Below are positions 13,501-21,229 of a DNA stretch of 21,920 nucleotides, piece by piece. A program made the translations under genes and the position numbers. Source of the stretch: an uncultured Eggerthellaceae bacterium (GTDB lineage Bacteria > Actinomycetota > Coriobacteriia > Coriobacteriales > Eggerthellaceae); contig CAJUPL010000027.1 in assembly GCA_910588435.1 (NCBI GenBank), positions 1-21,920 on the forward strand, written 5' to 3'. The notes under the pieces are model-generated. The model made no database searches and was not told the DNA's origin. It worked only from the letters and a program-made list of their open reading frames with translations. How positions within the stretch are numbered: position 1 is the stretch's first letter; each line of letters begins with the position of its first letter.

Positions 13501-15943
13501 GCACCTCATAGGCGATCTTGAGCCCATTGCTGGCGGAGAACGTCTCACCAGACTGAGTGGTGGGATGCATGCCGGACTTCACGCGCAGGATGACGTCTTC
13601 TATCTCATCTGCGAAGCCTGCGCTCAGGCTAGTTGAGATAGCAACCTCCGTCACGCTCTTCGTGCCTGCGAACTTGATGGAGATGCTGTTGTCGAACGTG
13701 GCGTTCGTGCCGCCTGCGCCCTCGGGCACTGTGAAGACGGTGTTGTAGTCACCGTCAACCACCTTCGCGCCCTCTTCCTCGGAGCCATTCGCCGTGACCG
13801 ATGCGAACACATCAGACGCGGGATATGCGTCAGGATCCTGCACGGCGCGGTTCATCAGGTTGAACCACGGCACCTTGGTGGTGACGAACGTGGTGGTAGC
13901 CTTCGACACGTTCACTGGCTTGCCGTCAGCGGATGTGCCGTATTGGTTGGTTGCTGAGATGTAGACCTTGTACTCAACCTCGTTCTCAAGGCCACGGATG
14001 GTGTATTCGAACTCACCGTCCGTCATTGGCACGCTGGTGTAGGTGTCTTCCGTGGACTTCGCATAGTACAGCGTGTAGGAGTCCGCGCGGTCAACCGGCT
14101 GCCAGGTGACGGTGATCTCCTTGTAGCCCGACTCAAGCGTTGGCGCGGCGGGGCTTTGCGGCGGCTCCGTCAGCTCTGGGGTTGCAGAGACGGAGCTTGA
14201 CCAGTTGCTCTCCTTGCCATCCTTGCCAACTGACTGCACCACGAAGGTGTAGCTCTCACCGTTCTTCAGCGGCGCGCCGTTGATGGTGGTGACGTCTATG
14301 GCGTTGGTGGCCACCTGCTTCATCTCGAAGTCTCCGGTTGCCGTTGACCACTTGACGTTGTACTTGACGGCGTCATCAGCCTCATCCCAGCTGAGCGACA
14401 CCTTCCCGCTTGACACCGTTGCAACCAGATTCTGCGGGATCTGAGGCGTTGGCAGCTCAGGGGTTGGCTTGTCAGGGTCTTCTGTATCACCAGAGGCTTC
14501 CGTGGTGATAGCGTTCAGCTGGATCTGGGTGTTGTCATCGGAGGCCTTCGTGAAGGTGAGCTCCACGTTGTGCACCTTGATGTCTTCGCCGAACTTGATC
14601 TCAACCGTGCCGTCTTCTTTGTTGACCTCTATGACAGAGGTAGGCTGCTCCGGGAACTCCAGCGGACCATTCGCTGAGCCCTCATCTGAGAAGCTCAGAG
14701 TGAACGTCTTCAAGCCCTCATCCGTCTCCATCTGGAACTTGATGGTGCCAGCAAGCGGCATGCTGTAACCCACGCCGTCGCTCACGGGCGAGTGCAGCGT
14801 GAGCTTGTTCATGGCCTTGCCGTTGAAGTCGATGGCCATCTCAGCAGGAAGCCCTTCTGATATGGGAGCCTTCTCAGCGCCGGGCACCGCGTTCACGTTC
14901 GGAGTGAGCGTGACCGTCTGACCAGAGCCTGCAAGCAGCCCCTGGATGGCAGCCTTCGCGGCATCACCTGTGAGCACCTGGCCTCCTACCATGACGGTAG
15001 TGCCGTCTGGGATCTCCGGCTCAACGGGGGTCTGGCCGCCCTCATCCTTGATGGAGGATGGTTCGCTTGCCTGCGCATCCCTTGCAGCGGCAAGGAGCTC
15101 CACGTCCTTCAGCGTGACCCTGCCGTCTGAGAACAAATCGAACTTGGGATCGGTGCTGTTCGCAACATAGGCTTCCGCCATCAAGCGCGCATCAGCCGCA
15201 TCTATCTTCCCGCTGGAATCCAGGTCACCATAGGGGACGAAGCCGTGCCCCTCATCAGCCATGCTGACGTTCGTGGGCTCATGGCTATCCACCAGTTGAT
15301 AGGACACGTTGTGGCCGTCTTCGAAAGCGTACGCGTGCGTCAGGGATAAGAAATGCGCGCCGGAGACCTTGATGTCATGGCGGCCTGCGCTGATATCAGA
15401 GATGGAGGCCGTCCAGGCAGCACCCGCTTTCGCGAACTGAGCCTCCTTGCCATCCACGCTCAACGTGAGAGGATCTCCCGCGTCCGCCGCATTCTTGATG
15501 GCGGCGTCACCCACTGAGAAGAGCGTGACCGTGAGGCTTGCACCCGATGCGTCAGCCTCCGGGATGGGAACCACCTGAGCGCCCTCATCTGCGCTGGAGC
15601 CCTCTTCGCCAGCTAGCGGGTCAGAGCCGCCGCTTTCTTGGGAGGCGTCATCGTCGCGGTTCGTGCCGGTGAAGATGCTGATGATGTCATCAATGAGGGA
15701 GCCGCCCTCTTCGCTCTCCCCGCTTGCGTCCACATCCTCAAGGCCAGGCTCTGTGTTGAATACAGGGGCCTTCTGCTCCTCTTGGACTGCTGAGCTCTCT
15801 TGGTCCTCAGCCTTCACCGGGCCAAGGGCATTCTCAGTCCTAGAGCTTTCGTCTGCTTCTGGAGAAGCGAACGCCATGGCTGGCATCCCGTAAAGGGAGA
15901 ATGCCAGCGTGAAGGCGCACAGGCTGGATACGATCTTCTTCAC
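10574..15943 (-). CDS. Giant secreted dockerin / Fn3 / M60-like / F5-8C protein
   Basis: A 1789-residue extracellular protein. Signal peptide 1-27; acidic disordered region 28-135; small beta domain 136-218; dockerin-like pair of calcium loops (DLDSSGKIDAAD at 240-251, complete; DLFSDGRVTLKD at 269-280, with Phe at one ligand position). Beta domain 315-480; two fibronectin type III domains (about 502-590 and 598-685); F5/8 type C-like domain (about 695-865); a region resembling the M60/enhancin peptidase fold (about 940-1440, with FFAAWRIPL near its end); Fn3-like 1460-1550; second F5/8C-like domain about 1560-1745. No HExxH zinc motif is seen inside the M60-like part. There is no C-terminal anchor. 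The start is GTG with AGGAGG six to seven bases upstream. Probable role: binding or processing host or dietary glycans or mucin, inferred only from domains. Confidence 0.8.
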   Translation of the reverse strand: MKKIVSSLCAFTLAFSLYGMPAMAFASPEADESSRTENALGPVKAEDQESSAVQEEQKAPVFNTEPGLEDVDASGESEEGGSLIDDIISIFTGTNRDDDASQESGGSDPLAGEEGSSADEGAQVVPIPEADASGASLTVTLFSVGDAAIKNAADAGDPLTLSVDGKEAQFAKAGAAWTASISDISAGRHDIKVSGAHFLSLTHAYAFEDGHNVSYQLVDSHEPTNVSMADEGHGFVPYGDLDSSGKIDAADARLMAEAYVANSTDPKFDLFSDGRVTLKDVELLAAARDAQASEPSSIKDEGGQTPVEPEIPDGTTVMVGGQVLTGDAAKAAIQGLLAGSGQTVTLTPNVNAVPGAEKAPISEGLPAEMAIDFNGKAMNKLTLHSPVSDGVGYSMPLAGTIKFQMETDEGLKTFTLSFSDEGSANGPLEFPEQPTSVIEVNKEDGTVEIKFGEDIKVHNVELTFTKASDDNTQIQLNAITTEASGDTEDPDKPTPELPTPQIPQNLVATVSSGKVSLSWDEADDAVKYNVKWSTATGDFEMKQVATNAIDVTTINGAPLKNGESYTFVVQSVGKDGKESNWSSSVSATPELTEPPQSPAAPTLESGYKEITVTWQPVDRADSYTLYYAKSTEDTYTSVPMTDGEFEYTIRGLENEVEYKVYISATNQYGTSADGKPVNVSKATTTFVTTKVPWFNLMNRAVQDPDAYPASDVFASVTANGSEEEGAKVVDGDYNTVFTVPEGAGGTNATFDNSISIKFAGTKSVTEVAISTSLSAGFADEIEDVILRVKSGMHPTTQSGETFSASNGLKIAYEVPRMDGTDGLAKNTVMATLPRTIQNATQLDITFVRTGGKPVTFSEVAVYEGESLQAKVNSLFAEDSLTELASGVDMAQIESIRSMVEATDAESTKGQNAPEGHEAEHYWNLSELLDQLDAAESLLKAQTARVVTTHSDIYGQTQLVRGVNTLQPLGAVAKSGDSVHVYVTPVGGLNGATQGSPANLKLVAAQHHGSSTKYMDKISFGPLKVGVNKVTMPTIDSTQAEKGGALYIENTKANNAAYEIKVVGAQEVPVLDLAGKMSFEEIRTAGAAYAEELSEYVELLSTLHSNGEHTSSFAKGSCIADATEIMTDKALISIPASYVKEALDESAAGGVNAGNAFATGLEFTDKMISILYQQAGLFDVDDPANADMVATYGTNNDLPSGRINFRFAKVENTVGGVTMEDCIAVDSALARGLGVSPTLDERGGKYAQGTTYSWDLSLLVSKAVFTADYRFLGSLGDFGAQMVTSKDKDILGSGQQAQHFNYDYVYGRVAGSGNPAAIDNLPEGLNAAILWQLHLAYDAPTSYSYTVYGSAADQFSGSIYAKMSAWVRNPDKQPSGLDISGLEVTKPGQQALAHDDAFARLASAATGHDLTGFFAAWRIPLVQDTLTYAGTFSEETRATQYISDSSRINPSAEVQPSSQAVSANVTVSGPENGIMTISGIGLKDGINASGIRGYEVLRQIGDDESTRQVIGFVPVGQSVFTDRLTSGNGQTVTYYVRAIDLALSISDVTLAGEAEATYARNLDKAYWTASSTMASNDDASAMIDGSIDTAYTGERLSLLSDDLAVEASVGEEDRVNADVELMPATAASSGNYASVTIDLGKPTDACGIRYFPTADAAATFKRLWVQVSQDGKTWTSVGYKVIEPETFEGSKSVTVYFTKSMVMPTDAEDGSEISMVNANYLRITDLDTAADEPIGIAEIDVIGALPDGSAAKALNASALALGSVGGSAVPDETAQVHSVEAVKPSNEKRM

Positions 15944-16243
15944 TCTCAGACCTCCTGACCTGAGCGCTGCAATGATATGAGCGGGGCGACCACTGCTGTG
16001 GACGCACGTTTCCTAAGGTTATAGTTGACCGGATTATAACAACTTGGAAACAGCTCATATGCGCCCTGAACAGGGAAACCCTTCAAGCACACACAAAGAC
16101 CGCAACCCAGATCGGGTTGAAACCTAGCGGCAAGGCACAAGGACGGTGCGTTGCCCTACGTCAACCAGCAACCAGCTCTCTGGCCAAGCCCGCTTTCAAC
16201 AAGAGGATTCTCTCAGGTTGAGGCAGGCTACAGGTAGACCCTC
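15944..16243. promoter_or_regulatory. Intergenic region leuD / giant surface gene
   Basis: No gene in 300 bases. On the minus strand TATAAT (16033-16038) is a likely -10 for the giant surface gene, about 90 bases before its GTG; no good -35 is seen. CCGGTCAACTATAAC nearby resembles the GGTCAA half-sites elsewhere but is too short to call. Positions 16170-16243, just after leuD, show nothing clear. Confidence 0.45.
16129..16168 (-). repeat. Relative of the 8710-8749 hairpin module
   Basis: On the minus strand CTGGTTGACGTAGGGCAA is followed by a hairpin (16129-16138/16146-16155, one mismatch). This matches 8710-8749 apart from a few substitutions and a changed loop. It lies 75 bases after the leuD stop and might act as its transcript end, but there is no T-run. 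Confidence 0.6.
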
Positions 16244-16735
16244 TTACGCCAGCTTGGCCTTCCAGCGAGGGACCAGGCCGCCAGCCTCGATGATCTCAGC
16301 GATGAACGGCGGGAACGGCTGCGCCTTGAACTCTTCGCCCGTTGTGACATCAGTGATGGTGCCGCTTTCGGTATCAACCTTCACGGTGTCACCATCCTTG
16401 ATGGCATCCACAGCCTCAGGGCACTCCATGATGGCAAGGCCGGTGTTGATGGCGTTGCGGTAGAAGATGCGCGCGAATGACTTGGCGATGACCGCATCCA
16501 CGCCAGCAGCCTTGATGGAGATGGGCGCATGCTCACGGGAGGAGCCGCAGCCGAAGTTCTCCTCAGCGACGATGATGTCGCCCGGCTTCACGCGCTCCAC
16601 GAACGTGGTGTCCAGGTCCTCCATGCAGTGCTTCGCCAGCTCTTGCGGGTCAGAGGTGTTCAGGTAGCGCGCGGGGATGATGACGTCGGTGTCTATATCC
16701 CTGCCGTAGCGAAATGCATTGCCTTCGAATTCCAT
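16244..16735 (-). CDS. leuD: 3-isopropylmalate dehydratase small subunit
   Basis: Forms with LeuC the isomerase that converts 2-isopropylmalate to 3-isopropylmalate in leucine synthesis. It shows the swivelling-domain pattern: RYGRDIDTDVIIPARYLNT (9-27), ENFGCGSSREHAP (59-71, substrate-contacting loop), AKSFARIFYRNAINTGL (84-100). At 163 residues it belongs to the short LeuD type found in archaea, clostridia and their like. The ATG has AAGGAG seven bases upstream. It follows leuC after a 33-base gap and is its obligate partner. No leuA or leuB is in the window. Confidence 0.95.
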   Translation of the reverse strand: MEFEGNAFRYGRDIDTDVIIPARYLNTSDPQELAKHCMEDLDTTFVERVKPGDIIVAEENFGCGSSREHAPISIKAAGVDAVIAKSFARIFYRNAINTGLAIMECPEAVDAIKDGDTVKVDTESGTITDVTTGEEFKAQPFPPFIAEIIEAGGLVPRWKAKLA

Positions 16736-16768
16736 GTGATAGCTCCTTATATGAATGCGGGATCAGCG

Positions 16769-18199
16769 CTAGATGAGGTCATTCAGGTTGATGTTCAGCG
16801 TGCCGCCGAAGAGGCCAGATGGCGCGTCTTCCGGCTCATCATCAGCGGAAGCAACGTCAGCCATGCTGAGGGCGATGGCGCCATCCGTTGCCAGCACGGA
16901 CGCTTTCGCACTGTTCGCGGGCATCTCCTCACGCGGAGGCAGATCCTCGGGCAGCGCGATGTGCCCGGCAACCGCGCTTGCCGCAGCGATGGCCGGGCTT
17001 GAGAGGTAGACCTCAGAGGTTGGGTCACCCATGCGCCCCACGAAGTTGCGATTGGTGGTGGCGATGGCGCGCTCACCTGCGGCCAGGATCCCCATGTACC
17101 CGCCAAGGCAAGGCCCGCAGGTGGGAGTGCTGACGGCGCAGTTCGCTGCCATGAAGATGTCCATCAGGCCCTCGTCCACGCAAGCCTGCCACACCGCCTG
17201 CGTGGCAGGGATCACGATGCAGCGCACATCTGGATGGACGGTGCGGCCGCGAAGCACCTCGGCTGCCTGGCGCATGTCGCGAAGACGGCCGTTCGTGCAG
17301 CTGCCGATCACTGCCTGGTCTATCTTCACGTCGCGCGAGTCAGCCGCGGGGCGCGTGTTGGACGGCAGATGCGGGAAGGAGACGGTTGGCACGATGTCAG
17401 CCGCATCAATGGTGATGACCTCTGCGAACTCCGCGTCCGCATCAGAGTAGTACGCCGTGTACGGGCGCTCAGCTCTGCCATCCATGTATGCGCGGGTGAC
17501 ATCGTCAACAGGGATGAGGCCTGCCTTGCCGCCTGCTTCGATGGCCATGTTGGAGATGCTCATGCGCTCATCCATCGGCAGCGCCTCAATGGCAGAGCCC
17601 GTGAACTCCATTGCCTTGTACAGCGCGCCGTCAACGCCGATCATGCCGATGATGTGCAGGATCAGGTCCTTGCCGGTGACGCCTTCGGCAAGCTTGCCGT
17701 CAACCACGAACTTGATGGTCTCAGGAACCTTGAACCACGCCTTGCCGGTTGCCATGCCAACGCCTGCATCCGTTGACCCCACGCCGGTTGAGAAAGCGCC
17801 CAGCGCACCGTATGTGCATGTGTGGCTGTCAGCGCCGATGACAAGGTCTCCCGCGCCAACAACGCCCTGCTCAGGCAGAAGCGCGTGCTCAACGCCCATG
17901 CAGCCAACCTCATAGAAGTGGCTGACCTCCTGCTCGCGCGCGAAGTCACGGACGATCTTCGCCTGCTCAGCGCTCTTGATGTCCTTGTTCGGTACATAGT
18001 GGTCAGGCACCAGGATGACCTTGTCCTTGTCGAACACGGTGCCGGACACCTCTTTGCATGTGCGAATGGCGATGGGTGCCGTAACGTCATTCGCCAGCAC
18101 GAGGTCAAGGTCGCATTCGATCAGCTGCCCGGGGCTCACCTCGTCAAGCCCGGCATGCGCGGCCAGTATCTTCTCTGCCATGGTCATGGGACGCGTCAT
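16769..18199 (-). CDS. leuC: 3-isopropylmalate dehydratase large subunit with C-terminal tail
   Basis: Aconitase-family catalytic subunit of leucine synthesis. The three iron-sulphur cysteines are in IGSCTNGR (Cys301) and CGPCLGG (Cys361, Cys364). Active-site stretches include GADSHTCTYGALGAF (122-136) and GRMGDPTSEVYLSSP (388-402). The family is about 420 residues long; this protein has 476. The extra ~50 residues (about 427-476) are an Ala-rich then acidic segment ending in GLFGGTLNINLNDLI, whose role I do not know. The ATG at 18199 has GAGGAG six bases upstream. First gene of the leuC-leuD pair. The 420-residue core is complete, so it should be active. Confidence 0.95.
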   Translation of the reverse strand: MTRPMTMAEKILAAHAGLDEVSPGQLIECDLDLVLANDVTAPIAIRTCKEVSGTVFDKDKVILVPDHYVPNKDIKSAEQAKIVRDFAREQEVSHFYEVGCMGVEHALLPEQGVVGAGDLVIGADSHTCTYGALGAFSTGVGSTDAGVGMATGKAWFKVPETIKFVVDGKLAEGVTGKDLILHIIGMIGVDGALYKAMEFTGSAIEALPMDERMSISNMAIEAGGKAGLIPVDDVTRAYMDGRAERPYTAYYSDADAEFAEVITIDAADIVPTVSFPHLPSNTRPAADSRDVKIDQAVIGSCTNGRLRDMRQAAEVLRGRTVHPDVRCIVIPATQAVWQACVDEGLMDIFMAANCAVSTPTCGPCLGGYMGILAAGERAIATTNRNFVGRMGDPTSEVYLSSPAIAAASAVAGHIALPEDLPPREEMPANSAKASVLATDGAIALSMADVASADDEPEDAPSGLFGGTLNINLNDLI

Positions 18200-18506
18200 A
18201 GCTGCTCCTCTGTATGGTATGTACGCTTGGAATGCTTCGGGATTCTACCACTTGATGCGCATGCTGGAATGCCATCCGTCTCTCTGTGTGAGTTGCTGCA
18301 TTGCGGCCGCAGCTGCCCCCCACAAGAGTGGGCTGCCACATTGCAGCCCTCCCCAATAGTGGGCGCTTCCATTGGAAGCGCCCACTAGAGGAGTGCGTAA
18401 TACTGCGTCTCCAATGGAGACGCCCACAGGAATCTTTTAAGGCCGCTGTGAAAGAAGCGGCCCGCTGGGGAGCGGGCCGCTAGCGCACGAATATCTCGAA
18501 CTGCTC
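18200..18506. promoter_or_regulatory. Intergenic region usp / leuC with hairpin repeats
   Basis: On the minus strand, TGGTAGAAT (extended -10 form, TAGAAT at 18242-18247) lies about 43 bases before the leuC ATG, with no clear -35. No T-box or leucine-rich leader peptide was recognised. Further right are two CAATG-centred palindromes of the dispersed family: 18363-18381 in reverse orientation and 18405-18423 forward, with different stem bases. AAGGCCGCTGT (18440-18450) and the usp terminator follow. Confidence 0.55.
18440..18481 (-). terminator. Terminator after the universal stress gene
   Basis: A perfect 11-bp stem AGCGGCCCGCT/AGCGGGCCGCT (18456-18466/18471-18481) with a 4-nt loop begins 26 bases after the usp stop. 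On the minus strand it is followed by TCTTTCACAGCGGCCTTAAAAG. The tail resembles the GCGGCCTTTAAC tail of the other modules. It ends the three-gene stress operon. Confidence 0.85.
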
Positions 18507-18977
18507 CTACTTCACAACGAGCACGGGCTTGTTCGCCTTCTGGAGGACCGAATACGCAACGGAGCCCAGCATGCCGCGGATGACGCCCATGCCGCGATGC
18601 CCCATGGCGATGCAGTCATACCCAAGGTCATTCGCATATGCCACGATGGTGTCGTGCGGGCTGCCGTTCGCGATGGCTATGTCAACATAGGGCACGTCCC
18701 CGACGATGTCCGCGATGGCCTTTGAGATCTTGTCCATCTCACGGGCCTCCGCCTCGTCGCCTATCTCAGAGATGGCGGTCATGTCAAGGGAGTCACCAAG
18801 GACGCCGCTCATGCGTGATGCGATCTTGAACGTCTCCGCGTTGTAGTCATGCCATTCAACAACGTTCAGCACGGTGACCTTCGGGTCCTCCGCGCCTGCC
18901 ACCAGCTCTATTGCGCTCTGCAGGGCACGACGCGCGCTTTCGGAATCATCGAATGGGACCAAGACCTTCTGATACAT
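18507..18977 (-). CDS. Universal stress protein (UspA family)
   Basis: A 156-residue cytoplasmic Usp-fold protein. The N-terminal strand KVLVPFDDSESARRAL has the usual Asp for nucleotide contact. The C-terminal IAMGHRGMGVIRGMLGSVAY (129-148) is the ATP-binding glycine motif. Its spacing is one residue shorter than the common G-2x-G-9x-G(S/T), so ATP binding is likely but not certain. The last strand is KPVLVVK. The ATG has AGGAGG six bases upstream. It starts 41 bases after pspA on the same strand with no terminator between them, so it is probably the third gene of the envelope-stress operon. Confidence 0.92.
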   Translation of the reverse strand: MYQKVLVPFDDSESARRALQSAIELVAGAEDPKVTVLNVVEWHDYNAETFKIASRMSGVLGDSLDMTAISEIGDEAEAREMDKISKAIADIVGDVPYVDIAIANGSPHDTIVAYANDLGYDCIAMGHRGMGVIRGMLGSVAYSVLQKANKPVLVVK

Positions 18978-19018
18978 GAGCGCCTCCTATTAGCGTGCAA
19001 CTTACAATTGGAAGGATA

Positions 19019-19705
19019 CTACTGCATCCCCATCTCGGTCTTCAGGCGCGCCAGATCGTCCTCAACGTCCGCGTCAACGCCCATGGCCTCATACTTCTTC
19101 TCAAGCTCATCAGCCTCTGACTTCGGCTGGGTGTTCAGCTCAGACATGGCGTTCGCCTGATCCAGCATGGCATCAGCCTTGGCCTCCATGCGGTCGAACG
19201 CTGACATGGCGCCCTCTGCGCGGTCAGACCCAGACGTCATCTTGTTCACCTGCTGCTGTGTCTTGGCAACGGCGGCCTTCGCCTTGATGACCTCCTTGCG
19301 CTCCTGCAGCGTGTTGATGTCACTGACAAGCTTGTCATGCATCTGGCGCATCTTGGACGCGTTCTCAGCGGCAGCGGCATATGCGGCCTGCAGCCCCTCG
19401 TTCTTGCCCTCAAGCTCCTGCTTCTTCTTCAGGAACGTGCGGGCGTCATCCTCTGATCCTGCAGCCAGCGCCTTGCGCGCCAGGCCCTCGTACTTATCAA
19501 TGTCCTTCTGGTTGTCATCCAGCATGCGCTTGGTGCGCGTCTCCTCAGCCATGACGGCTGCGGTGGATTCCTTGACCTCAGCCAGGCTCTCCGTGAGGTC
19601 ACGCATGTACTGCTCGATCATCTTCGACGGGTCTTCCGCCTTGTCCAGAAGATCGTTGATGTTCGCCTTGATGATGGTTGCGAATCTATCCAGTATCCCT
19701 GCCAT
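19019..19705 (-). CDS. pspA: PspA/IM30 family envelope-stress protein
   Basis: PspA/IM30 proteins bind the inner face of damaged membranes and polymerise into ESCRT-III-like assemblies. This 228-residue member begins with MAGILDRFATIIKANINDLL, the amphipathic helix that contacts lipid. DPSKMIEQYMRDL follows, then a long, almost unbroken coiled coil (about 30-185). The C-terminus is acidic with alternating helices and ends in TEMGMQ. The ATG at 19705 has AAAGGAG five bases upstream; a 16-codon in-frame extension has no such site. It is 62 bases after a TPM-like membrane protein gene and before a usp gene; PspA with a TPM protein also occurs in the Bacillus ydjFGHI cluster. Confidence 0.93.
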   Translation of the reverse strand: MAGILDRFATIIKANINDLLDKAEDPSKMIEQYMRDLTESLAEVKESTAAVMAEETRTKRMLDDNQKDIDKYEGLARKALAAGSEDDARTFLKKKQELEGKNEGLQAAYAAAAENASKMRQMHDKLVSDINTLQERKEVIKAKAAVAKTQQQVNKMTSGSDRAEGAMSAFDRMEAKADAMLDQANAMSELNTQPKSEADELEKKYEAMGVDADVEDDLARLKTEMGMQ

Positions 19706-19767
19706 GTTGGCTCCTTTGTCCTTAGGCCGCCGCGGCAGCCATGCCTGATCCATTGCGCGATTGTGCC

Positions 19768-20892
19768 CTAACTGGCCGCGTTCGCATCCGTCTTTTCCGA
19801 ACTGTTATCAGCATATTTCTTTTCCAGGTCAGCCAGTTTCGGGTCACCGAACTCCTCCAGCGGCTTGGAGAGGATCTCCTGCGTGCGCTCACGTTCGCGC
19901 TGCTCATGCAGACGCTTGCGCCTGAGCACCAGCGCTATGACTATCACGACGATGACCACGCCACCCGTGACGGCGACCGTAATGTATGTAGGTGCGTTGC
20001 GCGCCGCATCCGTTGACATGATGCGCTGGCCCGTCTCTTCGAATGTGTTCGCGAATATCTGCTCCTCCGAGAGGCTGAAGTCGTAGTAGTTCGCATCCAG
20101 GTAGTCCTGGAAGATGGAGAGCGCTTCCGAGTCAAGGACGCCCTTGGCCTGCGCGCCCACCGTGTAGCCTACGTTGAAGGAGCCGGCGTCGTTGTCGCAG
20201 AAGAAGACGACGAAGTGCGCCTCATCTGGCATGTTCTCGTCGTAGAATTCCTCCGACATCCGCGTGAGCTCAGCTTGGGAGCGGACTGACGCGTTCGGCA
20301 GTATATAAAGGTAGGGCTGCACGCCCGTGTCCATGTAGAACTGGCGCATGCCGGATTCCAGCGCCTTGGCATTCGATATCCAGCTGCCCTCGTCTGTGAA
20401 GTATGGGGTCTCCTGCGCGCTGCCTTGCGGAAGCGCCGTGCGCTCAACGGTGGATTCGGTGTTGGTGCTGGCAGACGTGCAGGCACCGCCGTCGATCACG
20501 GCCACCAGGATGGCGCAGAGCATCACGCACGCTATGACCACCATGATGGTTGACAGGCAGCCTTTGCCGCCGCTGTTGTCATAGCCGTTGTTGTTGCCGT
20601 TGCCTCCGTTGTTGCCGCCACCGGAGCCGGAGCCGCCGCCTGAGCCACCGCGAGAGCCGCTCAATAGGTTACCCAAGATGAAGCCATTCAGGAAGCCGCC
20701 GCCATAGGAGGGACCGCCGAACCCGCCGCCGTGGCTAGGTCCAGCTGACCTGCCTCCGCCGCCAAAGCCTCCAAAGCCGCCTCCCGAGCCGCTGAAGCCG
20801 CCTGATGAGCGGCCGCCACCGGAAAAGCCACCTGAGAATCCGCCTCCGCCGAAACCGCCGCCGAAGCCTCCCCCGCCTGCTGAACGTCCCAT
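19768..20892 (-). CDS. Gly-rich membrane protein with TPM-like domain
   Basis: A 374-residue protein with two membrane helices. Residues 1-110 are a cytoplasm- or surface-exposed low-complexity Gly/Ser/Phe then Gly/Asn region. Helix 1 is 112-134. Residues 155-298 look like a TPM (TLP18.3/Psb32/MOLO-1) domain: QFYMDTGVQPYLYILPN, a short acidic segment, then HFVVFFCDNDAGSFNVGYTVG. Helix 2 is 302-323. A highly charged tail follows (RRKRLHEQRERER, then KLADLEKKYAD). The ATG at 20892 has GGAAGGTGG upstream, and the reading frame is open further 5' without a site. It is first in the operon with pspA and usp, suggesting it anchors or signals to PspA. The exact function is unknown. Confidence 0.78.
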   Translation of the reverse strand: MGRSAGGGGFGGGFGGGGFSGGFSGGGRSSGGFSGSGGGFGGFGGGGRSAGPSHGGGFGGPSYGGGFLNGFILGNLLSGSRGGSGGGSGSGGGNNGGNGNNNGYDNSGGKGCLSTIMVVIACVMLCAILVAVIDGGACTSASTNTESTVERTALPQGSAQETPYFTDEGSWISNAKALESGMRQFYMDTGVQPYLYILPNASVRSQAELTRMSEEFYDENMPDEAHFVVFFCDNDAGSFNVGYTVGAQAKGVLDSEALSIFQDYLDANYYDFSLSEEQIFANTFEETGQRIMSTDAARNAPTYITVAVTGGVVIVVIVIALVLRRKRLHEQRERERTQEILSKPLEEFGDPKLADLEKKYADNSSEKTDANAAS

Positions 20893-20990
20893 CGTTCCAC
20901 CTTCCAAGATGCCGAATACGGCTGGCTCCATTGTTGCACGTGTTCCCGCCACCCCCTCCGCATTGTCATCCATCCGTTGCAGCCATTCCT

Positions 20991-21069
20991 CTATATATGA
21001 CCAAAAAGGTCAATGACACTGCCCCGTGCTTAATGTCATTGACCAAAATGGTCATAATTAGGTCATCGA
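20991..21069. repeat. GTCA(A/T)TGAC palindrome cluster, copy 2, core inverted
   Basis: CTATATATGACC, A5, GGTCAATGACA (21008-21018), core (21019-21033), TGTCATTGACC (21034-21044), AAAAT, GGTCATAATTAGGTCAT. Both flanks run in the same direction as in copies 1 and 3. The 15-nt core is their reverse complement: reversed, it reads TTAAGCACGGGGCAG against TTAAGCACGGGGAAG. The outer GACC/GGTC pairs extend the inverted repeat to about 22 bases per side. It lies 100-180 bases upstream of the stress operon start and may hold its control site. Confidence 0.8.
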
Positions 21070-21229
21070 AAGGTGCGCATCTCACTTGCTGGCCCAAAAG
21101 TGTGTCGCAGGCAAAGAACGCCCGCTCCATTTACTGCGGCCTTTAACATCCCTCATGTCGCTCACGCTCATGCGGAATGTAGCGGCCTTGGTGGCTCCCT
21201 TTCTTGTGGGCGCTTCCATTGGAAGCGCA

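Noticed and set aside
18200..18340. T-box or leucine attenuator ahead of leuC
   Set aside because: No T-box AGGGTGGNACCGCG block, specifier stem or leucine-codon leader peptide could be found.
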